Positions 35,856 through 46,396 of a stretch of 64,000 bases of DNA are shown in pieces. Where the stretch lies: contig NZ_DFQS01000019.1 in NCBI RefSeq assembly GCF_002377905.1, positions 1 to 64,000 of the forward strand, in the 5' to 3' direction. Made by a program: the position numbers and the translations under genes. Origin of the DNA: Psychrobacter sp. UBA3483 (lineage in GTDB: Bacteria; Pseudomonadota; Gammaproteobacteria; Pseudomonadales; Moraxellaceae). Under the pieces are notes generated by a model. It was not told the DNA's origin and searched no databases. It saw only the letters and a program-made list of their open reading frames with translations. Position 1 is the stretch's first letter. The number at the start of each line of letters is the position of its first letter.

Positions 35856-36399
35856 AAAATGGCATTTCCCAAAAATAAAATAATTGCTAACCGGCTGTGC
35901 GCACGGCATTCTAAGACGATTTTACTCAAAAGTAAAAAACGGATTGTTGCTAAAAAATAACTCGGCGAAGCGTGCCTACTGATAACAATAAACGAGATGT
36001 TAAATAACCTTGTTTATATTGTGGTATTTATAATATTGATTGGTAAAATTGACGTATGCAAAAGAAAAATTATCAGTCATGCTTTTATGTTAGTACACTA
36101 TTTAAGGTAAATGATGATATTTTTATATCATTCATCTGATAGAAATCATGAAAATGATTATTTTTGCTTCACGCAACTTTAGCGCTTTAGTCATAAAAAT
36201 AATGGCAAAAAATATGATTTTTAAAATGATTATCTAACATACTTTTAAACCTATTGGCGTATCGGCATTTTACGTAAATTATTAATACGTAACTCGCTAG
36301 CATAATGCCATTTTAAAGCCAAAATATTTTAGCTAGCATAACAGAATGCCAAGGATGCTGGCGCAACCATATATAAATATAACCAAGGAGTTTGACCCC
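35856..36399. other. rluE-icd divergent region, long icd leader with inverted repeats
   Basis: About 540 bp, very AT-rich. Three inverted repeats are seen: ATGATAT-4-ATATCAT (36114-36131), AATCAT-4-ATGATT (36144-36159) and TTACGTA-9-TACGTAA (36270-36292). A further ATGATT motif lies near 36225. They may be operators controlling icd; the regulator is unknown. Confidence 0.5.
36270..36292. promoter_or_regulatory. 7-9-7 inverted repeat upstream of icd
   Basis: TTACGTA at 36270-36276 and TACGTAA at 36286-36292 are perfect complements around an AT-only centre, about 108 bp before the start codon. Its form suits a dimeric regulator; none can be named. Confidence 0.45.
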
Positions 36400-37659
36400 A
36401 TGCCCTATGATAAAGTTATCGTCCCAAGAGACGGCGCAAAAATAACCGTCAACGCTGATTTGTCACTAAACGTCCCCAATCATCCGATTATTCCCTTTAT
36501 CGAAGGCGATGGCATTGGTGTTGATATCACGCCGGTGATGATTAAAGTGGTCGATGCCGCCGTATCAAAAGCCTATAAAGGCAAAAAATCGATCGTTTGG
36601 ATGGAGGTTTATTGTGGCGAAAAAGCTTCTAAAATCTATGACGGCGAATACATGCCGACCGAAACGCTGGAGATTTTGCGCGAGTATGTCGTCAGTATTA
36701 AAGGGCCTCTGACCACGCCAGTTGGCGGCGGTATGCGCTCATTAAACGTCGCGCTACGTCAAGAGCTTGATTTATACGTTTGTCAGCGTCCGGTGCGCTG
36801 GTTTGAGGGCGTGCCAAGCCCTGTACACAGCCCAGAGCTAACCGATATGGTGATTTTCCGCGAAAACTCAGAAGATATCTATGCGGGTATCGAGTGGAAA
36901 GCGGGCAGTGATGACGCCAAGAAAGTCATTAAATTCCTAAAGGAAGAGATGGGCGTGACCAAAATCCGTTTCTCAGATGACTGCGGTATCGGCATCAAGC
37001 CTGTATCAAAAGAAGGCTCGCAGCGCTTGGTACGTAAAGCCATCCAGCATGCTATCGATAATGACTTACCGAGTGTCACTCTTGTACACAAAGGTAATAT
37101 CATGAAATTTACCGAAGGCGCGTTTAAAGAATGGGGCTATGAGCTTGCCGCTGAGCGTTTTGGTGCTGAATTACTCGATGGTGGGCCTTGGATGACGATG
37201 AAAAACCCAAAAACCGGTAATGATATTATTATTAAAGACGTCATCGCCGATGCTTTTCTGCAGCAAATTTTGATGCGCCCTGCTGAATATTCAGTTGTTG
37301 CAACCTTAAACTTAAACGGTGATTATATCTCTGATGCGCTTGCTGCTGAAGTTGGCGGTATTGGTATCGCGCCGGGTGCCAATAAAGGCGGCTCAATCGC
37401 TGTTTATGAAGCCACTCACGGCACAGCGCCTAAATATGCCGGTCAGGATAAAGTCAATCCAGGTTCGTTAATTTTATCGGCGGAGATGATGCTGCGTGAT
37501 ATGGGTTGGATAGAAGCGGCTGACCTTGTTATCGAAGGTATCAAAGGCGCGATTAAAAATAAAACCGTCACTTATGACTTTGAGCGTTTGATGCCAGATG
37601 CTATTTTGCTCAGTAGCTCCGAGTTTGGTAAAGCAATCATTAAGCATATGGATGCCTAA
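36400..37659 (+). CDS. icd: NADP-dependent isocitrate dehydrogenase, dimeric (type I)
   Basis: TCA-cycle enzyme converting isocitrate to 2-oxoglutarate with NADP. Homodimeric type related to E. coli Icd: FIEGDGIG near 33-40, the substrate loop GGGMRSLN with Ser114 equivalent to the AceK-phosphorylated Ser113, [15 protein letters not shown], and the NADP region [16 protein letters not shown]. 419 aa from the ATG at 36400, which has AAGGAG nine bases upstream; a frame from 36346 adds 18 residues without support. A second, unrelated monomeric enzyme (icd2) lies 1 kb downstream on the other strand. Confidence 0.96.
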   Translation: MPYDKVIVPRDGAKITVNADLSLNVPNHPIIPFIEGDGIGVDITPVMIKVVDAAVSKAYKGKKSIVWMEVYCGEKASKIYDGEYMPTETLEILREYVVSIKGPLTTPVGGGMRSLNVALRQELDLYVCQRPVRWFEGVPSPVHSPELTDMVIFRENSEDIYAGIEWKAGSDDAKKVIKFLKEEMGVTKIRFSDDCGIGIKPVSKEGSQRLVRKAIQHAIDNDLPSVTLVHKGNIMKFTEGAFKEWGYELAAERFGAELLDGGPWMTMKNPKTGNDIIIKDVIADAFLQQILMRPAEYSVVATLNLNGDYISDALAAEVGGIGIAPGANKGGSIAVYEATHGTAPKYAGQDKVNPGSLILSAEMMLRDMGWIEAADLVIEGIKGAIKNKTVTYDFERLMPDAILLSSSEFGKAIIKHMDA

Positions 37660-37702
37660 GCGCTTTATAGCAGGTTATTTTATAATTTATAGCGCAAATA
37701 AT

Positions 37703-37735
37703 AAACCATCTATATTTTTATAGATGGTTTTTTTG
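37703..37735 (+). terminator. terminator after icd
   Basis: Stem AAACCATCTATA (37703-37714) / TATAGATGGTTT (37719-37730) with a TTTT loop and a T-run of seven. Confidence 0.9.
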
Positions 37736-37772
37736 TGCTTATGAGTTTTATACTGAGTATTGAATGATAAAT

Positions 37773-38306
37773 TTAGCTGTCATTTTTACCACGATTTTTA
37801 CCGCTACCACTTGCCGTCCATTTGACCACCGATAAGCTGGTTGAGGCCATTAAACCGAGCACCAAGTAGCCAATCAACGCCTGTAAGCTTGCAAACACCC
37901 GAGTGATGCCTTGTGGCCGAAAATCGCCATAGCCTGTTGAGGTAAAAGTGACGACGGCATAATAGCAGCACGCCCAAAAATCTTGCGAAATGGGATTGCC
38001 ATCGAGTGTGGTGTCGACGATGCCCACTTCGTAATAAAGGGCGGAGAAGGTCAGCAAAAATAAAAAGACGTTGAGCGTTGTCATCGCAAGCTCTTTCCAT
38101 AAATTGCCATCATCGCCATAGATACGCTGCAAGGTGCTAAAAAGCGACCACATAAAAATACCGCAAAATAAGAAAGCAAGGCTGATAGTAAATATATCGC
38201 GCCAGCTATTGTCCGGTAAAAAATGCGTCAGTAAATACCATAAACTGCCAGTTAGGATATAAATAAAAAGAGTACCTCTAGCCGTTGTTATTTTTTCTAG
38301 CATCAT
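37773..38306 (-). CDS. two-pore-helix-type potassium channel-like membrane protein
   Basis: 177-aa inner-membrane protein with four hydrophobic segments (about 12-30, 37-57, 74-92, 138-160). Between the last two lies a pore loop with a K+ selectivity filter, TSTGYGD, at 122-128. It belongs to the ion-channel (PF07885-type) superfamily. No RCK/TrkA-N regulatory domain follows, so gating control is unclear. It sits between the two isocitrate dehydrogenase genes and reads on the icd2 strand, but the icd2 terminator separates them. No direct link with either is implied. Confidence 0.8.
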   Translation of the reverse strand: MMLEKITTARGTLFIYILTGSLWYLLTHFLPDNSWRDIFTISLAFLFCGIFMWSLFSTLQRIYGDDGNLWKELAMTTLNVFLFLLTFSALYYEVGIVDTTLDGNPISQDFWACCYYAVVTFTSTGYGDFRPQGITRVFASLQALIGYLVLGLMASTSLSVVKWTASGSGKNRGKNDS

Positions 38307-38429
38307 AAGGTGTCATCCAAACGCTTAATATTATTTTTAGTGATAACTTAACAATAATTTTAACATGGTCGCCATTTAACCATCGTAGTAGGGCGCTTTA
38401 TATACGACATTGATGTATAGTCGGAGTAC

Positions 38430-38510
38430 TTTTAAACCGCTACGGTGTTGCTCGCCCTAGATGTACTCAGCGTACTATCTGCGGTAGATTGCCTTGTAGC
38501 TATTTTAAAA
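38430..38510. repeat. 81-bp imperfect palindrome, MITE- or REP-like
   Basis: Outer arms TTTTAAA (38430-38436) and TTTAAAA (38504-38510), then GCTAC (38439-38443) and GTAGC (38496-38500), then an imperfect inner stem including GTAC...GTAC. The whole would fold as one long hairpin. It is non-coding and its shape suggests a dispersed repeat. I saw no second copy in this window. Confidence 0.55.
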
Positions 38511-38563
38511 TTCCTTGACGATAGATGCTTGCACTTAAATGCCTCAAGCCACAAAGAACCCAT

Positions 38564-38596
38564 AAAAACGCCCCAATAGCCTAGGACTATTGGGGC
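38564..38596 (-). terminator. terminator of icd2
   Basis: Perfect 10-bp stem GCCCCAATAG (38570-38579) / CTATTGGGGC (38587-38596) with a 7-base loop; on the minus strand it is followed by GUUUUU. Confidence 0.88.
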
Positions 38597-38662
38597 ATTT
38601 GTTTTAAACGGACGTTAACAAGACTTGTTCAGCCAGCTTGGGTTTTATTTGCAACCAAGCAT

Positions 38663-40885
38663 TTATGACAATGAAGCAATGGCTTCGTTAAATAACGGAC
38701 TTGGGCGCATGGCTTTTTCAGCCAAAGCTTCATCTGCTAAGTAGTAGCCTTTTAGATCCATCGATTTACCTTGAACTTCATTCAGCTGCTCAACGATAGC
38801 GGCTTCATTGTCTTCAAGTTTTTGAGCCAGCGGCGCAAACTGAGCTTTTAGCTCGCTATTCTCATCTTGTGCTGCAAGCTCTTCCGCCCAATATTTTGCC
38901 AGATAGAAATGACTACCACGGTTATCAAGCTCGCCTGTTTTACGTGATGGCGACTTGTCATTTAACAGTAGCGTTTCAGTTGCTCTATCAAGGGCGTCCG
39001 CCAATACTTTCGCTTTGGCATTGTCATCGTTTTTGGCCAAATGCTCTAAGGATTCGGTCAAGGCTAGGAACTCACCGAGAGAATCCCAACGTAGATGGTT
39101 TTCTTCGATCAGCTGCTGTACGTGCTTCGGTGCTGAACCGCCAGCACCTGTTTCAAACAAACCGCCGCCTTTCATTAATGGCACAACTGACAGCATTTTC
39201 GCACTGGTGCCCAATTCTAAAATCGGGAACAAGTCAGTCAGATAATCACGCAAAATATTACCAGTGGCAGAAATCGTATCTAAACCACGGGCAACGCGCT
39301 CTAGGGTGTAACGCATGGCGCGAACTTGTGACATGATTTCGATATGCAGACCGTTGGTGTCATGATCTTTTAAGTACATTTGTACTTTTTTAATCAGCTC
39401 GTTTTCATGCGGACGGTAAGGGTCAAGCCAGAAAATAACCGGCGTATTTGATTCGCGTGCACGGCGTACTGCAAGCTTCACCCAATCTTGGATTGGTTCA
39501 TCTTTAACCTGACACATGCGCCAGATGTCGCCTTTTTCAACACGTTGCTCAAGTAAGACTTCACCTGAGTCAATGTCAACAATACGCGCGATACCATTGT
39601 CGCTAGATTCAAAGGTTTTGTCGTGCGAGCCGTACTCTTCGGCTTTTTGCGCCATCAAACCAACGTTTGGTACCGTACCCATGGTGGTTGGGTCAAAGTT
39701 GCCATGCCACTTACAGAAATTAATCATTTCTTGGTAAATACGCGCAAAGGTCGATTCAGGCATGACCGCTTTACAGTCATATAATTTGCCATCAGCGCCC
39801 CACATTTTACCACCGTTACGAATCATCGCAGGCATTGAAGCATCGACAATCACGTCGCTTGGAGAATGGAAGTTGGTGATACCTTTTGAAGAGTCAACCA
39901 TCGCTAGACGCGGACGATGCACTTGGCAGGCATGGAGATCGCGCTCAATCTCTTCACGTAAGCTGGCTGGCAATTCGGTGATTTTTTCGTACAAGCTTGC
40001 CATACCGTTATTGACGTTAATACCTAGCTCATCAAATAACGCGCCATGCTTTTGGAAGGCGTCTTTATAATAAATGCGCACCGCGTGACCGAAGACGATA
40101 GGGTGTGACACCTTCATCATGGTGGCTTTTACGTGTAATGAGAATAAAATACCGGCTTCGCGGCAATCTTCCATTTCACGCTCATAAAACTCAAGTAGCG
40201 CTTTTTTGCTCATAAACATCAAGTCGATGACTTCTTTATCTAGCAAAGCAATCTTTGGCTTTAGCACCTTGGTCGTACCGTCTTCGAGCAATAGCTCCAT
40301 ACGCACGGTACGCGCTTTATCCAAGGTCATCGATTGCTCGCCGTCATAAAAGTCGCCGCTATGCATGTGCGAAACGTGGGTCTGTGACCATTGTTTCCAT
40401 TCGCCCATCGAGTGCGGGTGTTTACGCGCGTAGTTTTTCACCGCTTTTGGCGCGCGGCGGTCTGAGTTACCTTCACGTAATACAGGGTTGACCGAGCTGC
40501 CTAAGCTTTTGCCATAACGGCGACGGATTTCTTCTTCTTCTTCCGTTTTTGGCTCATCTGGGAAGTCAGGAATCGCATAGCCCTTGCCTTGTAACTCTTT
40601 GATAGCCGCTTTAAGCTGCTGTACAGAGGCACTGATATTTGGTAGTTTGATGATGTTGGCGTTTGGGTCTTGAGTCAATTTACCAAGCGCCGCTAAGTTA
40701 TTAGGAACGCGCTGCTCTTCGGTTAAGTATTCTGGAAATTCGGCCAATACGCGCGCTGCAACCGAGATATCACTGGTTTCAACGTCGATGCCTGCTGTTT
40801 GGGCAAATGCTTTTACAATCGGCAAAAAGGATAAGGTGGCAAGCGCTGGGGCTTCGTCAGTTTTTGTATAAATAATTTTTGACAT
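38663..40885 (-). CDS. icd2: NADP-dependent isocitrate dehydrogenase, monomeric (type II)
   Basis: Monomeric ~80-kDa isocitrate dehydrogenase (740 aa), same reaction as icd but a different fold family. Family blocks: [18 protein letters not shown] at the N terminus, [36 protein letters not shown], and the [13 protein letters not shown] segment late. In psychrophiles such as Colwellia maris this form is the cold-active, low-temperature-induced isozyme; the same role here is inference. It has its own terminator. Confidence 0.96.
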   Translation of the reverse strand: MSKIIYTKTDEAPALATLSFLPIVKAFAQTAGIDVETSDISVAARVLAEFPEYLTEEQRVPNNLAALGKLTQDPNANIIKLPNISASVQQLKAAIKELQGKGYAIPDFPDEPKTEEEEEIRRRYGKSLGSSVNPVLREGNSDRRAPKAVKNYARKHPHSMGEWKQWSQTHVSHMHSGDFYDGEQSMTLDKARTVRMELLLEDGTTKVLKPKIALLDKEVIDLMFMSKKALLEFYEREMEDCREAGILFSLHVKATMMKVSHPIVFGHAVRIYYKDAFQKHGALFDELGINVNNGMASLYEKITELPASLREEIERDLHACQVHRPRLAMVDSSKGITNFHSPSDVIVDASMPAMIRNGGKMWGADGKLYDCKAVMPESTFARIYQEMINFCKWHGNFDPTTMGTVPNVGLMAQKAEEYGSHDKTFESSDNGIARIVDIDSGEVLLEQRVEKGDIWRMCQVKDEPIQDWVKLAVRRARESNTPVIFWLDPYRPHENELIKKVQMYLKDHDTNGLHIEIMSQVRAMRYTLERVARGLDTISATGNILRDYLTDLFPILELGTSAKMLSVVPLMKGGGLFETGAGGSAPKHVQQLIEENHLRWDSLGEFLALTESLEHLAKNDDNAKAKVLADALDRATETLLLNDKSPSRKTGELDNRGSHFYLAKYWAEELAAQDENSELKAQFAPLAQKLEDNEAAIVEQLNEVQGKSMDLKGYYLADEALAEKAMRPSPLFNEAIASLS

Positions 40886-41786
40886 GTTAGTAGGTTTTTC
40901 CTTGTTGTCATTAATGAGGTTAATAAGGCTGCGATATCATTTAATAGCTCTATACAGCCCTTATACAATAATGGTCTACGGGGTTGGTTCGAGTTCAATC
41001 GAGGTCCAAATACATCAGTCGTCTGTTAGCGCCATTCTTGAGCGGATATAACGGTGAGAAAAGTATTTCGTCGGCCGCCATTTGCGTTTATCAAGCTTAT
41101 TTGTCTTTATTAAAAGTGCGCTTTATCAAGCGCTATCTTATAAAGGGTCATTATAAAACATTATAAAAGGTCACAATCAAAAGAGCGTTGTTAAAAAGTT
41201 ATGCTAACCAACGACTCAATACTCATCATTCACAATGCTCTGAGCGTGAATGGCTGACGCTATATTATAGTTGATCCACTATAAATCTGATATGATGTCA
41301 ATGTTGTATATTGAACTAAGTATACTATTTTCGCTCATATCCTATGTATCTGAATTATATTAAGCTAATAATAGCCTTATTCTACCAGTCCTCGCCCTCA
41401 ATATCATCTTTTGCGTGTAATTAGCGCGCTTTTAGTGCCATTTTTCATCTTTGTATGCTTGTTTGTGAAATGATGCGCTTATTGACGTTGAAATAGTCTA
41501 GATACTTCAAATTATATGTTTTTAAATTAGCTTCTTTTAGAGTATCTGTTTTTAACATACTAACGCTAGCAACACTCAATCCTACGCCCCATCAATAAAA
41601 GACTTAGTAATCTGTCCGTATGGCATTTTTATGCGCCTTTGTTTATAACCCTTCTTCATAAAAGTATTTTAGCGCTAGATAATTTCTGGTTTTTTGCAAA
41701 TTGTGACAGCAAAAGCGCTGATATTTGCTAGGCTAGACGATAAAAATAAACGAGCTTAAGAATAAATTCTAAAAAATAGTGTGGTG
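40886..41786. other. long non-coding gap between icd2 and the FemAB-like gene
   Basis: About 900 bp, AT-rich, between divergent genes. No RNA gene or supported frame was found. A 10-bp direct repeat CATTATAAAA occurs twice in tandem (41149-41168). Otherwise I see nothing specific. Confidence 0.4.
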
Positions 41787-43148
41787 ATGATGAATTTACA
41801 ATATGCGTTACTCAGTGATAATAGCTGGCAGGATATGGCGCGTTGGCAAACGCCAGATACGCCTTTTATGACATTTGAGTTTTGGCAAGCACTGAGCGAG
41901 ACGGGCGCAATTGGTGAGCAAGCAGGTTGGTTGCCGATTTATGTCTTAATCCATCGACCAAATGAGACAGATGGCGTTATTGATAATAATGCGAATGATG
42001 ATAAAAGTAATGCTGCGCAGCCAATGCTTACTTCAGAACCAATAGGACAACCGATTGCCGTCATGCCAGTTTTTATTAAAGGGCATCATCAAGGCGAGTT
42101 TGTCTTTGATCATGCGTGGGCACAAGCTTATGCGCAGTATGGTCTTGATTATTATCCGCGTTTGGTGACCAGTGCGCCTTATACACCGGTGACTGGCCAG
42201 CGTCTGTGGCTAGCAGCAGGTGAGGCGCTACATGCAGATATTTTAAAAACAGCTATCGCAGGGGTTGATGATATCGCGCAGCAAGTAGAGGCCTCTAGCT
42301 GGCATGGTTTGTTTGTGACATCTGAGATGGCGGCTGTTGCCAATACAGCAATGCCGACTGATATCGATATAGAAATGGCGCTTAATAATCAAAAAAATAG
42401 CGGTACGGTAGAACCGATTGAGCTGCCGATACTTGAGCGGCAGGGCTGCCAGTTTTTATGGCAAAATAAAAATGTCAGTCAAAACAATAAACAATTTGCC
42501 GACTTTGAGGCATTTTTGGCAACCTTTAGAGCCAAAAAACGCAAAACCGTGCGTGCTGAGCGGCGTAAAGTTGCCGAGCAGGGCATCACCTGCCAGCGTA
42601 AATGCGGGGATGCTATCACTGCAGAAGATTGGCAGACGTTTTATCATTGTTATGTGATGACATACGCGGTACGTGGGCAGCAGCCTTATCTCACGCTAGA
42701 TTTCTTTAAAAGACTGGCTGCTAGCATGCCTGAGCATTTGATGCTGGCGCAAGCGCTTGATACCAATGGTGAAATTATCGCTAGCAGTTTGTTCTTTTAT
42801 GATAAACCCAATAACCAAAACGCCACGCTTTATGGTCGTTATTGGGGCGCACTCGCTGAGTATGATAGCCTGCATTTTGAGCTGTGTTATTATCAAGGCA
42901 TCGAGTTTGCGATTGAGCAAGGTTTGACGTATTTTGACCCCGGCACCCAAGGTGAGCATAAATTAATTCGTGGTTTTGTTCCGACCAAAACTCACTCGTT
43001 GCACCGTATTTACGATGGGCGTTTTGTTCCGGCGATTAGTAATTTTTGCGTAAAAGACCGCATGCATATGGCGCAATATCGCAAGCAAGCCTTTGCAGCA
43101 TTGCCCTTTAATATTGATAATATGCCGACGTTCGATAGTCCTGATTAA
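41787..43148 (+). CDS. FemAB-like / peptidogalycan-type GNAT acyltransferase
   Basis: About 454 aa, matching the FemAB_like (PF04339, formerly DUF482) group of GNAT-fold proteins. Seen: N-terminal FMTFEFWQALSETGAIGEQAGWLP, the HHQGEFVFDHAWAQAYAQYG region, a basic KKRKTVRAERRKV segment, the later LYGRYWGALAEYDSLHFELCYYQGIEFAIEQG, and PGTQGEHKLIRGF. Family members are proposed to act in peptidoglycan or lipid modification, but substrates are unknown. Residues about 50-75 and 195-220 hold unusual polar inserts. Two GTG and two ATG codons lie in tandem at the start; 41787 is taken arbitrarily. ubiC follows 80 bp later. Confidence 0.8.
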   Translation: MMNLQYALLSDNSWQDMARWQTPDTPFMTFEFWQALSETGAIGEQAGWLPIYVLIHRPNETDGVIDNNANDDKSNAAQPMLTSEPIGQPIAVMPVFIKGHHQGEFVFDHAWAQAYAQYGLDYYPRLVTSAPYTPVTGQRLWLAAGEALHADILKTAIAGVDDIAQQVEASSWHGLFVTSEMAAVANTAMPTDIDIEMALNNQKNSGTVEPIELPILERQGCQFLWQNKNVSQNNKQFADFEAFLATFRAKKRKTVRAERRKVAEQGITCQRKCGDAITAEDWQTFYHCYVMTYAVRGQQPYLTLDFFKRLAASMPEHLMLAQALDTNGEIIASSLFFYDKPNNQNATLYGRYWGALAEYDSLHFELCYYQGIEFAIEQGLTYFDPGTQGEHKLIRGFVPTKTHSLHRIYDGRFVPAISNFCVKDRMHMAQYRKQAFAALPFNIDNMPTFDSPD

Positions 43149-43228
43149 TGGTATCACTGATTAATATGTGATTTACCACGTCCTGCTTGGCAACTTCTCA
43201 TTTAATAACTTCCTATCAGCTGTAAACT

Positions 43229-43729
43229 ATGACTCCTCATTTTTCTCGTTCTGCTCCATTATCCGCTCCCACTGAGCTCGTAGATTTTCTCAATACAGAA
43301 GGGTCGCTGACGGCCATGCTCGAGGTAAAAGCAGGGCAGCCTTTACGCGTCGAGCGCAGTTTTGAAGGCTATCGGTTATTATCCTTAGCGCAAAAAAAGC
43401 AATTGGGTTTGCAAGGCGCGGCGTTAAACCGCCCGTTATTGGCGTGGGTACGCGAGTCGCAGCTATATGGCGATAATGAGCAGCCATGGGTGGAAGCGCA
43501 GAGTATTTTTCCGCTAGCAAGTTTGAAGGGGCGCGCTCGCCGTTTACAGCAGCTAAAAGGTACGCCGATTGGCTATGTGTTGTTTAAGCGCCGCCGTACT
43601 TTACCCAATCAACGTTTTATTGAGCAAACAGCAGATGGTTGGCAACGGCAAACGCTATATGATTGGTATGGACGTAAAATACTGATCAGTGAGACTTTTT
43701 TAGCAGCGTTTTTGTCCAAGAGTGATTAA
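43229..43729 (+). CDS. ubiC: chorismate--pyruvate lyase UbiC
   Basis: Cytoplasmic enzyme that releases pyruvate from chorismate to make 4-hydroxybenzoate, the first step of ubiquinone synthesis. Weakly conserved family, recognised by the overall order: SLTAMLE near the N terminus, RPLLAWVRESQLYGDNEQPWVEAQSIFP, RRRTLPNQRF, and the closing W-x-R-x-T...YDWYGRKILISETFL block. Length 166 aa is typical. ubiA is not adjacent. Confidence 0.85.
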   Translation: MTPHFSRSAPLSAPTELVDFLNTEGSLTAMLEVKAGQPLRVERSFEGYRLLSLAQKKQLGLQGAALNRPLLAWVRESQLYGDNEQPWVEAQSIFPLASLKGRARRLQQLKGTPIGYVLFKRRRTLPNQRFIEQTADGWQRQTLYDWYGRKILISETFLAAFLSKSD

Positions 43730-44039
43730 CTAATTACAATAAAAGCTGATATACAAAATCAGTAAGTCATTTATTTTATTGCGCATTTATTTCTCTAATA
43801 ACGCCATTTAAATCTCTCAGCTTTCCGTGAGGTTTTTTTGCGCTCATCGCACAAAGTTTCATGCTACACTTAAGCTATAGCGATGATGTCGATGCCCTTC
43901 TGCGCACCGATTTTATTGCCAATTTAGGCAAGTTATTAACAGGCCAATTGTCTGCGTTTGCCAATTTTATCTCCTTTTATTACTCGCCTCTTTTCAATGA
44001 GCACCACCATTAACGATAGCCACTACCTAGGACATCACT
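43730..44039. other. ubiC-glyA intergenic region
   Basis: About 310 bp before glyA. I see a TACACT-like -10 near 43870 but no clean -35. I looked for a glycine riboswitch and did not recognise one. Confidence 0.35.
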
Positions 44040-45296
44040 ATGTTTAAAGATATTTCTATCAAAGAGTTTGATCCAGTACTTGCTGAAGCCATGGCCGCTG
44101 AAAGCGTTCGTCAAGAAAACCACATCGAGCTTATCGCTTCAGAAAACTACTGCTCACAAGCAGTGATGGAAGCACAAGGCACTGACCTAACCAATAAATA
44201 CGCTGAAGGCTATCCTGGTAAGCGTTATTATGGTGGTTGTGAGCACGTTGATGTGGTCGAACAATTGGCCATCGACCGTGCAAAAGAATTGTTTGGCGCA
44301 GAATACGTCAACGTCCAGCCACACTCAGGTAGCCAAGCGAACTCTGCTGTTTTCTTAGCATTATTAGATGCCAATGACACCGTGCTTGGCATGAGCCTAG
44401 ACGCAGGTGGTCACTTGACGCACGGCGCGCACATTAACTTCTCAGGTCTAAACTACAACGCCGTACAGTATGGCTTGGTTGAAGAGACGGGTCTGATCGA
44501 TTATAACCAAGTTGACGCTCTTGCTCGTGAACACAAGCCAAAGATGATTATTGCTGGTTTCTCAGCGTATTCACAAGTCGTTGATTGGCAGCGCTTCCGT
44601 GACATCGCTGATGAAGTTGGTGCGTACTTGCTGGTTGATATGGCACACGTAGCCGGTTTGGTCGCGGGCGGCGTTTACCCAAGCCCAGTACCATTTGCTG
44701 ATGTGGTCACAACTACCACGCATAAAACCCTACGTGGTCCGCGCTCAGGTATGATTTTGGCGCGTGATGAGAAGCTTGCGAAAAAGCTAAACTCTGCGGT
44801 ATTCCCAGGCAACCAAGGCGGTCCGTTGATGCACGTTATCGCGGCAAAAGCGGTTTGCTTTAAAGAAGCGTTAGAAGATAACTTCAAAACTTATCAGCAG
44901 CAAGTGGTCAAAAACGCCAAAGCCATGGCAAAAGTTATCCAAGACCGTGGCTACGAAATCATCTCTGGTGGTACTGAAAACCATCTCATGCTGATCAGCC
45001 TAGTCAAGCAAGAAATGACGGGTAAAGAAGCGGACAAATGGCTTGGTGATGCGCACATTACCGTCAATAAAAACGCCGTACCAAACGATCCAAAATCGCC
45101 ATTTGTTACCTCTGGTATCCGCATCGGTACGCCAGCGATTACCACGCGCGGCTTTAACGAAGCACAAGCGGGCGAGTTGGCTGGTTGGATTTGTGACGTG
45201 CTAGATAGCCGCGGTGATGAAAAAGTTGCCGCTGAAGTACGCGCTAAAGTAGAAGCCATCTGTAAAGAGCTGCCAGTTTATGCTAAAAACCAGTAA
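44040..45296 (+). CDS. glyA: serine hydroxymethyltransferase
   Basis: PLP enzyme interconverting serine and glycine and supplying 5,10-methylene-THF for one-carbon metabolism. Seen: [37 protein letters not shown], and the PLP-lysine motif [14 protein letters not shown] (Lys229), then [17 protein letters not shown]. 418 aa is normal. AGGA lies seven bases before the ATG. Codon use looks strongly optimised, as expected of an abundant enzyme. Terminator follows. Confidence 0.97.
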   Translation: MFKDISIKEFDPVLAEAMAAESVRQENHIELIASENYCSQAVMEAQGTDLTNKYAEGYPGKRYYGGCEHVDVVEQLAIDRAKELFGAEYVNVQPHSGSQANSAVFLALLDANDTVLGMSLDAGGHLTHGAHINFSGLNYNAVQYGLVEETGLIDYNQVDALAREHKPKMIIAGFSAYSQVVDWQRFRDIADEVGAYLLVDMAHVAGLVAGGVYPSPVPFADVVTTTTHKTLRGPRSGMILARDEKLAKKLNSAVFPGNQGGPLMHVIAAKAVCFKEALEDNFKTYQQQVVKNAKAMAKVIQDRGYEIISGGTENHLMLISLVKQEMTGKEADKWLGDAHITVNKNAVPNDPKSPFVTSGIRIGTPAITTRGFNEAQAGELAGWICDVLDSRGDEKVAAEVRAKVEAICKELPVYAKNQ

Positions 45297-45330
45297 TTTC
45301 TGATTCATTAGTTTGATAATTTAGAGATAA

Positions 45331-45367
45331 AAAAACCGCTTAGTTTAATTGCTAGGCGGTTTTTTTG
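45331..45367 (+). terminator. terminator after glyA
   Basis: Ten-base-pair stem AACCGCTTAG (45334-45343) / CTAGGCGGTT (45352-45361), one G-U pair, 8-base loop, followed by seven T. Confidence 0.9.
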
Positions 45368-45504
45368 TTGCGCTGACGTTTATTTTTTAAGTGGTCAGTT
45401 TATGCGAGCTAAACTGTCTATACGTACTAAGCTGGGCAATCCGTCACTTTTAAAAAAATCTCTACCAATACGACTTGATAGTGCAAAGTTACCTAGTCCA
45501 CCTT

Positions 45505-46203
45505 TTAACCACCAAGCTGATTTAATGCTAGTGCTAAGATGAGGCCAACGGTGGTACTGATACCTGCCCAATGGTTGCTACGTTTAAAGGCGGTCGGGAA
45601 GACTTCGGTCGCTAAAGAAGCAATAACCGCCCCTGCCGCAAAACAGTTAATGCCACTAATGATGGCGTCATCGACATTTTTTAGCAGCACCTTGCCTAGG
45701 ATAGCAGCCAGCGATAATAAAATCGCTGCCCCAATCCAAAGCATGAGCACTTTTTTATTGCTGGCACCGTTGCGGCGCATTTCTTTGGCACCGCCTGCCG
45801 CTTCTGGCAGATTTGATAATAAAATAGAGCCCGCCAGCGCCGCCACTTGCATAACGTTGCCACTAATTAATGCTACACCCAGCGCTAAGTTTTCTGGTAT
45901 GCCATCGAGAGTGATGGCTGCCAGTAGTCCTGAGCCGCCATCGGCATTGAGCTTCTCATCGAGCAGATAATCGACACTCGCAAATACCACTGCGCCCAAC
46001 AGGGTAAAGGCCGCTGTTACCCAAATTCCGCTGTCAGTCACCGCCGGCTGCACCAGCTCAATGACCACTGATATCATTAGCGCGCCGCCAGCGACTGCCA
46101 GTAAATTACCTTCAAGCCAACCCGGTAAACGGCCATAAAGTCCCCAAAGCGCCCCGATAATCAGAGCCCCTGAGACCACAATAATCACTGCAAACATTAA
46201 CAT
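45505..46203 (-). CDS. ZIP family divalent metal transporter
   Basis: Inner-membrane ZIP-type permease for zinc or other divalent metals, about eight helices. The helix with the metal site reads DGIPENLALGVAL, followed by SNLPEAAGGAKEMRRNG. The short histidine-rich loop of eukaryotic ZIPs is absent. The start at 46203 (MLMFAVIIVV) is favoured because GAGG lies six bases upstream; a frame to 46215 adds four residues. 232 aa. No regulator site for Zur was recognised. It stands alone, with the gltS terminator upstream. Confidence 0.85.
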   Translation of the reverse strand: MLMFAVIIVVSGALIIGALWGLYGRLPGWLEGNLLAVAGGALMISVVIELVQPAVTDSGIWVTAAFTLLGAVVFASVDYLLDEKLNADGGSGLLAAITLDGIPENLALGVALISGNVMQVAALAGSILLSNLPEAAGGAKEMRRNGASNKKVLMLWIGAAILLSLAAILGKVLLKNVDDAIISGINCFAAGAVIASLATEVFPTAFKRSNHWAGISTTVGLILALALNQLGG

Positions 46204-46323
46204 AATATGCCTCATTATTTTTATAAGTTATTGATAACGGCTGTTGGGTGTGGTGTCATTATAACTTGCGTAATTGATGTGTTAGAGGCTGTTAACGGCC
46301 CATTTTGCTCGTATAAAACACTC

Positions 46324-46358
46324 AAAAAAACCCCGACTATATTTTTATAATCGGGGCT
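46324..46358 (-). terminator. terminator of gltS
   Basis: Arms CCCCGA (46331-46336) and TCGGGG (46351-46356) with AT-rich inner pairing; on the minus strand followed by seven U. Confidence 0.85.
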
Positions 46359-46396
46359 TATGGATATGCATTTAGGTTAACTTTCTACTCAGTAGC

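Larger units (their letters stand above)
38307..38662. other. intergenic region with palindromic element and icd2 terminator
   Basis: About 355 bp between icd2 and the channel gene (same strand). It contains an 81-bp imperfect palindrome (38430-38510) and the icd2 terminator, both listed separately. Confidence 0.6.

Noticed and set aside
36138..36240. Possible Fur boxes upstream of icd
   Set aside because: The AATGATTAT-type motifs match only part of the 19-bp consensus and their spacing is not canonical; AT-rich background makes such partial matches common.
40984..41166. A 60-codon plus-strand reading frame in the gap after icd2
   Set aside because: Begins with TTG, has no ribosome binding site and no resemblance to any protein I know.
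43730..44039. Glycine riboswitch upstream of glyA
   Set aside because: I could not recognise the conserved aptamer core, and glyA in this group is not normally riboswitch-controlled.
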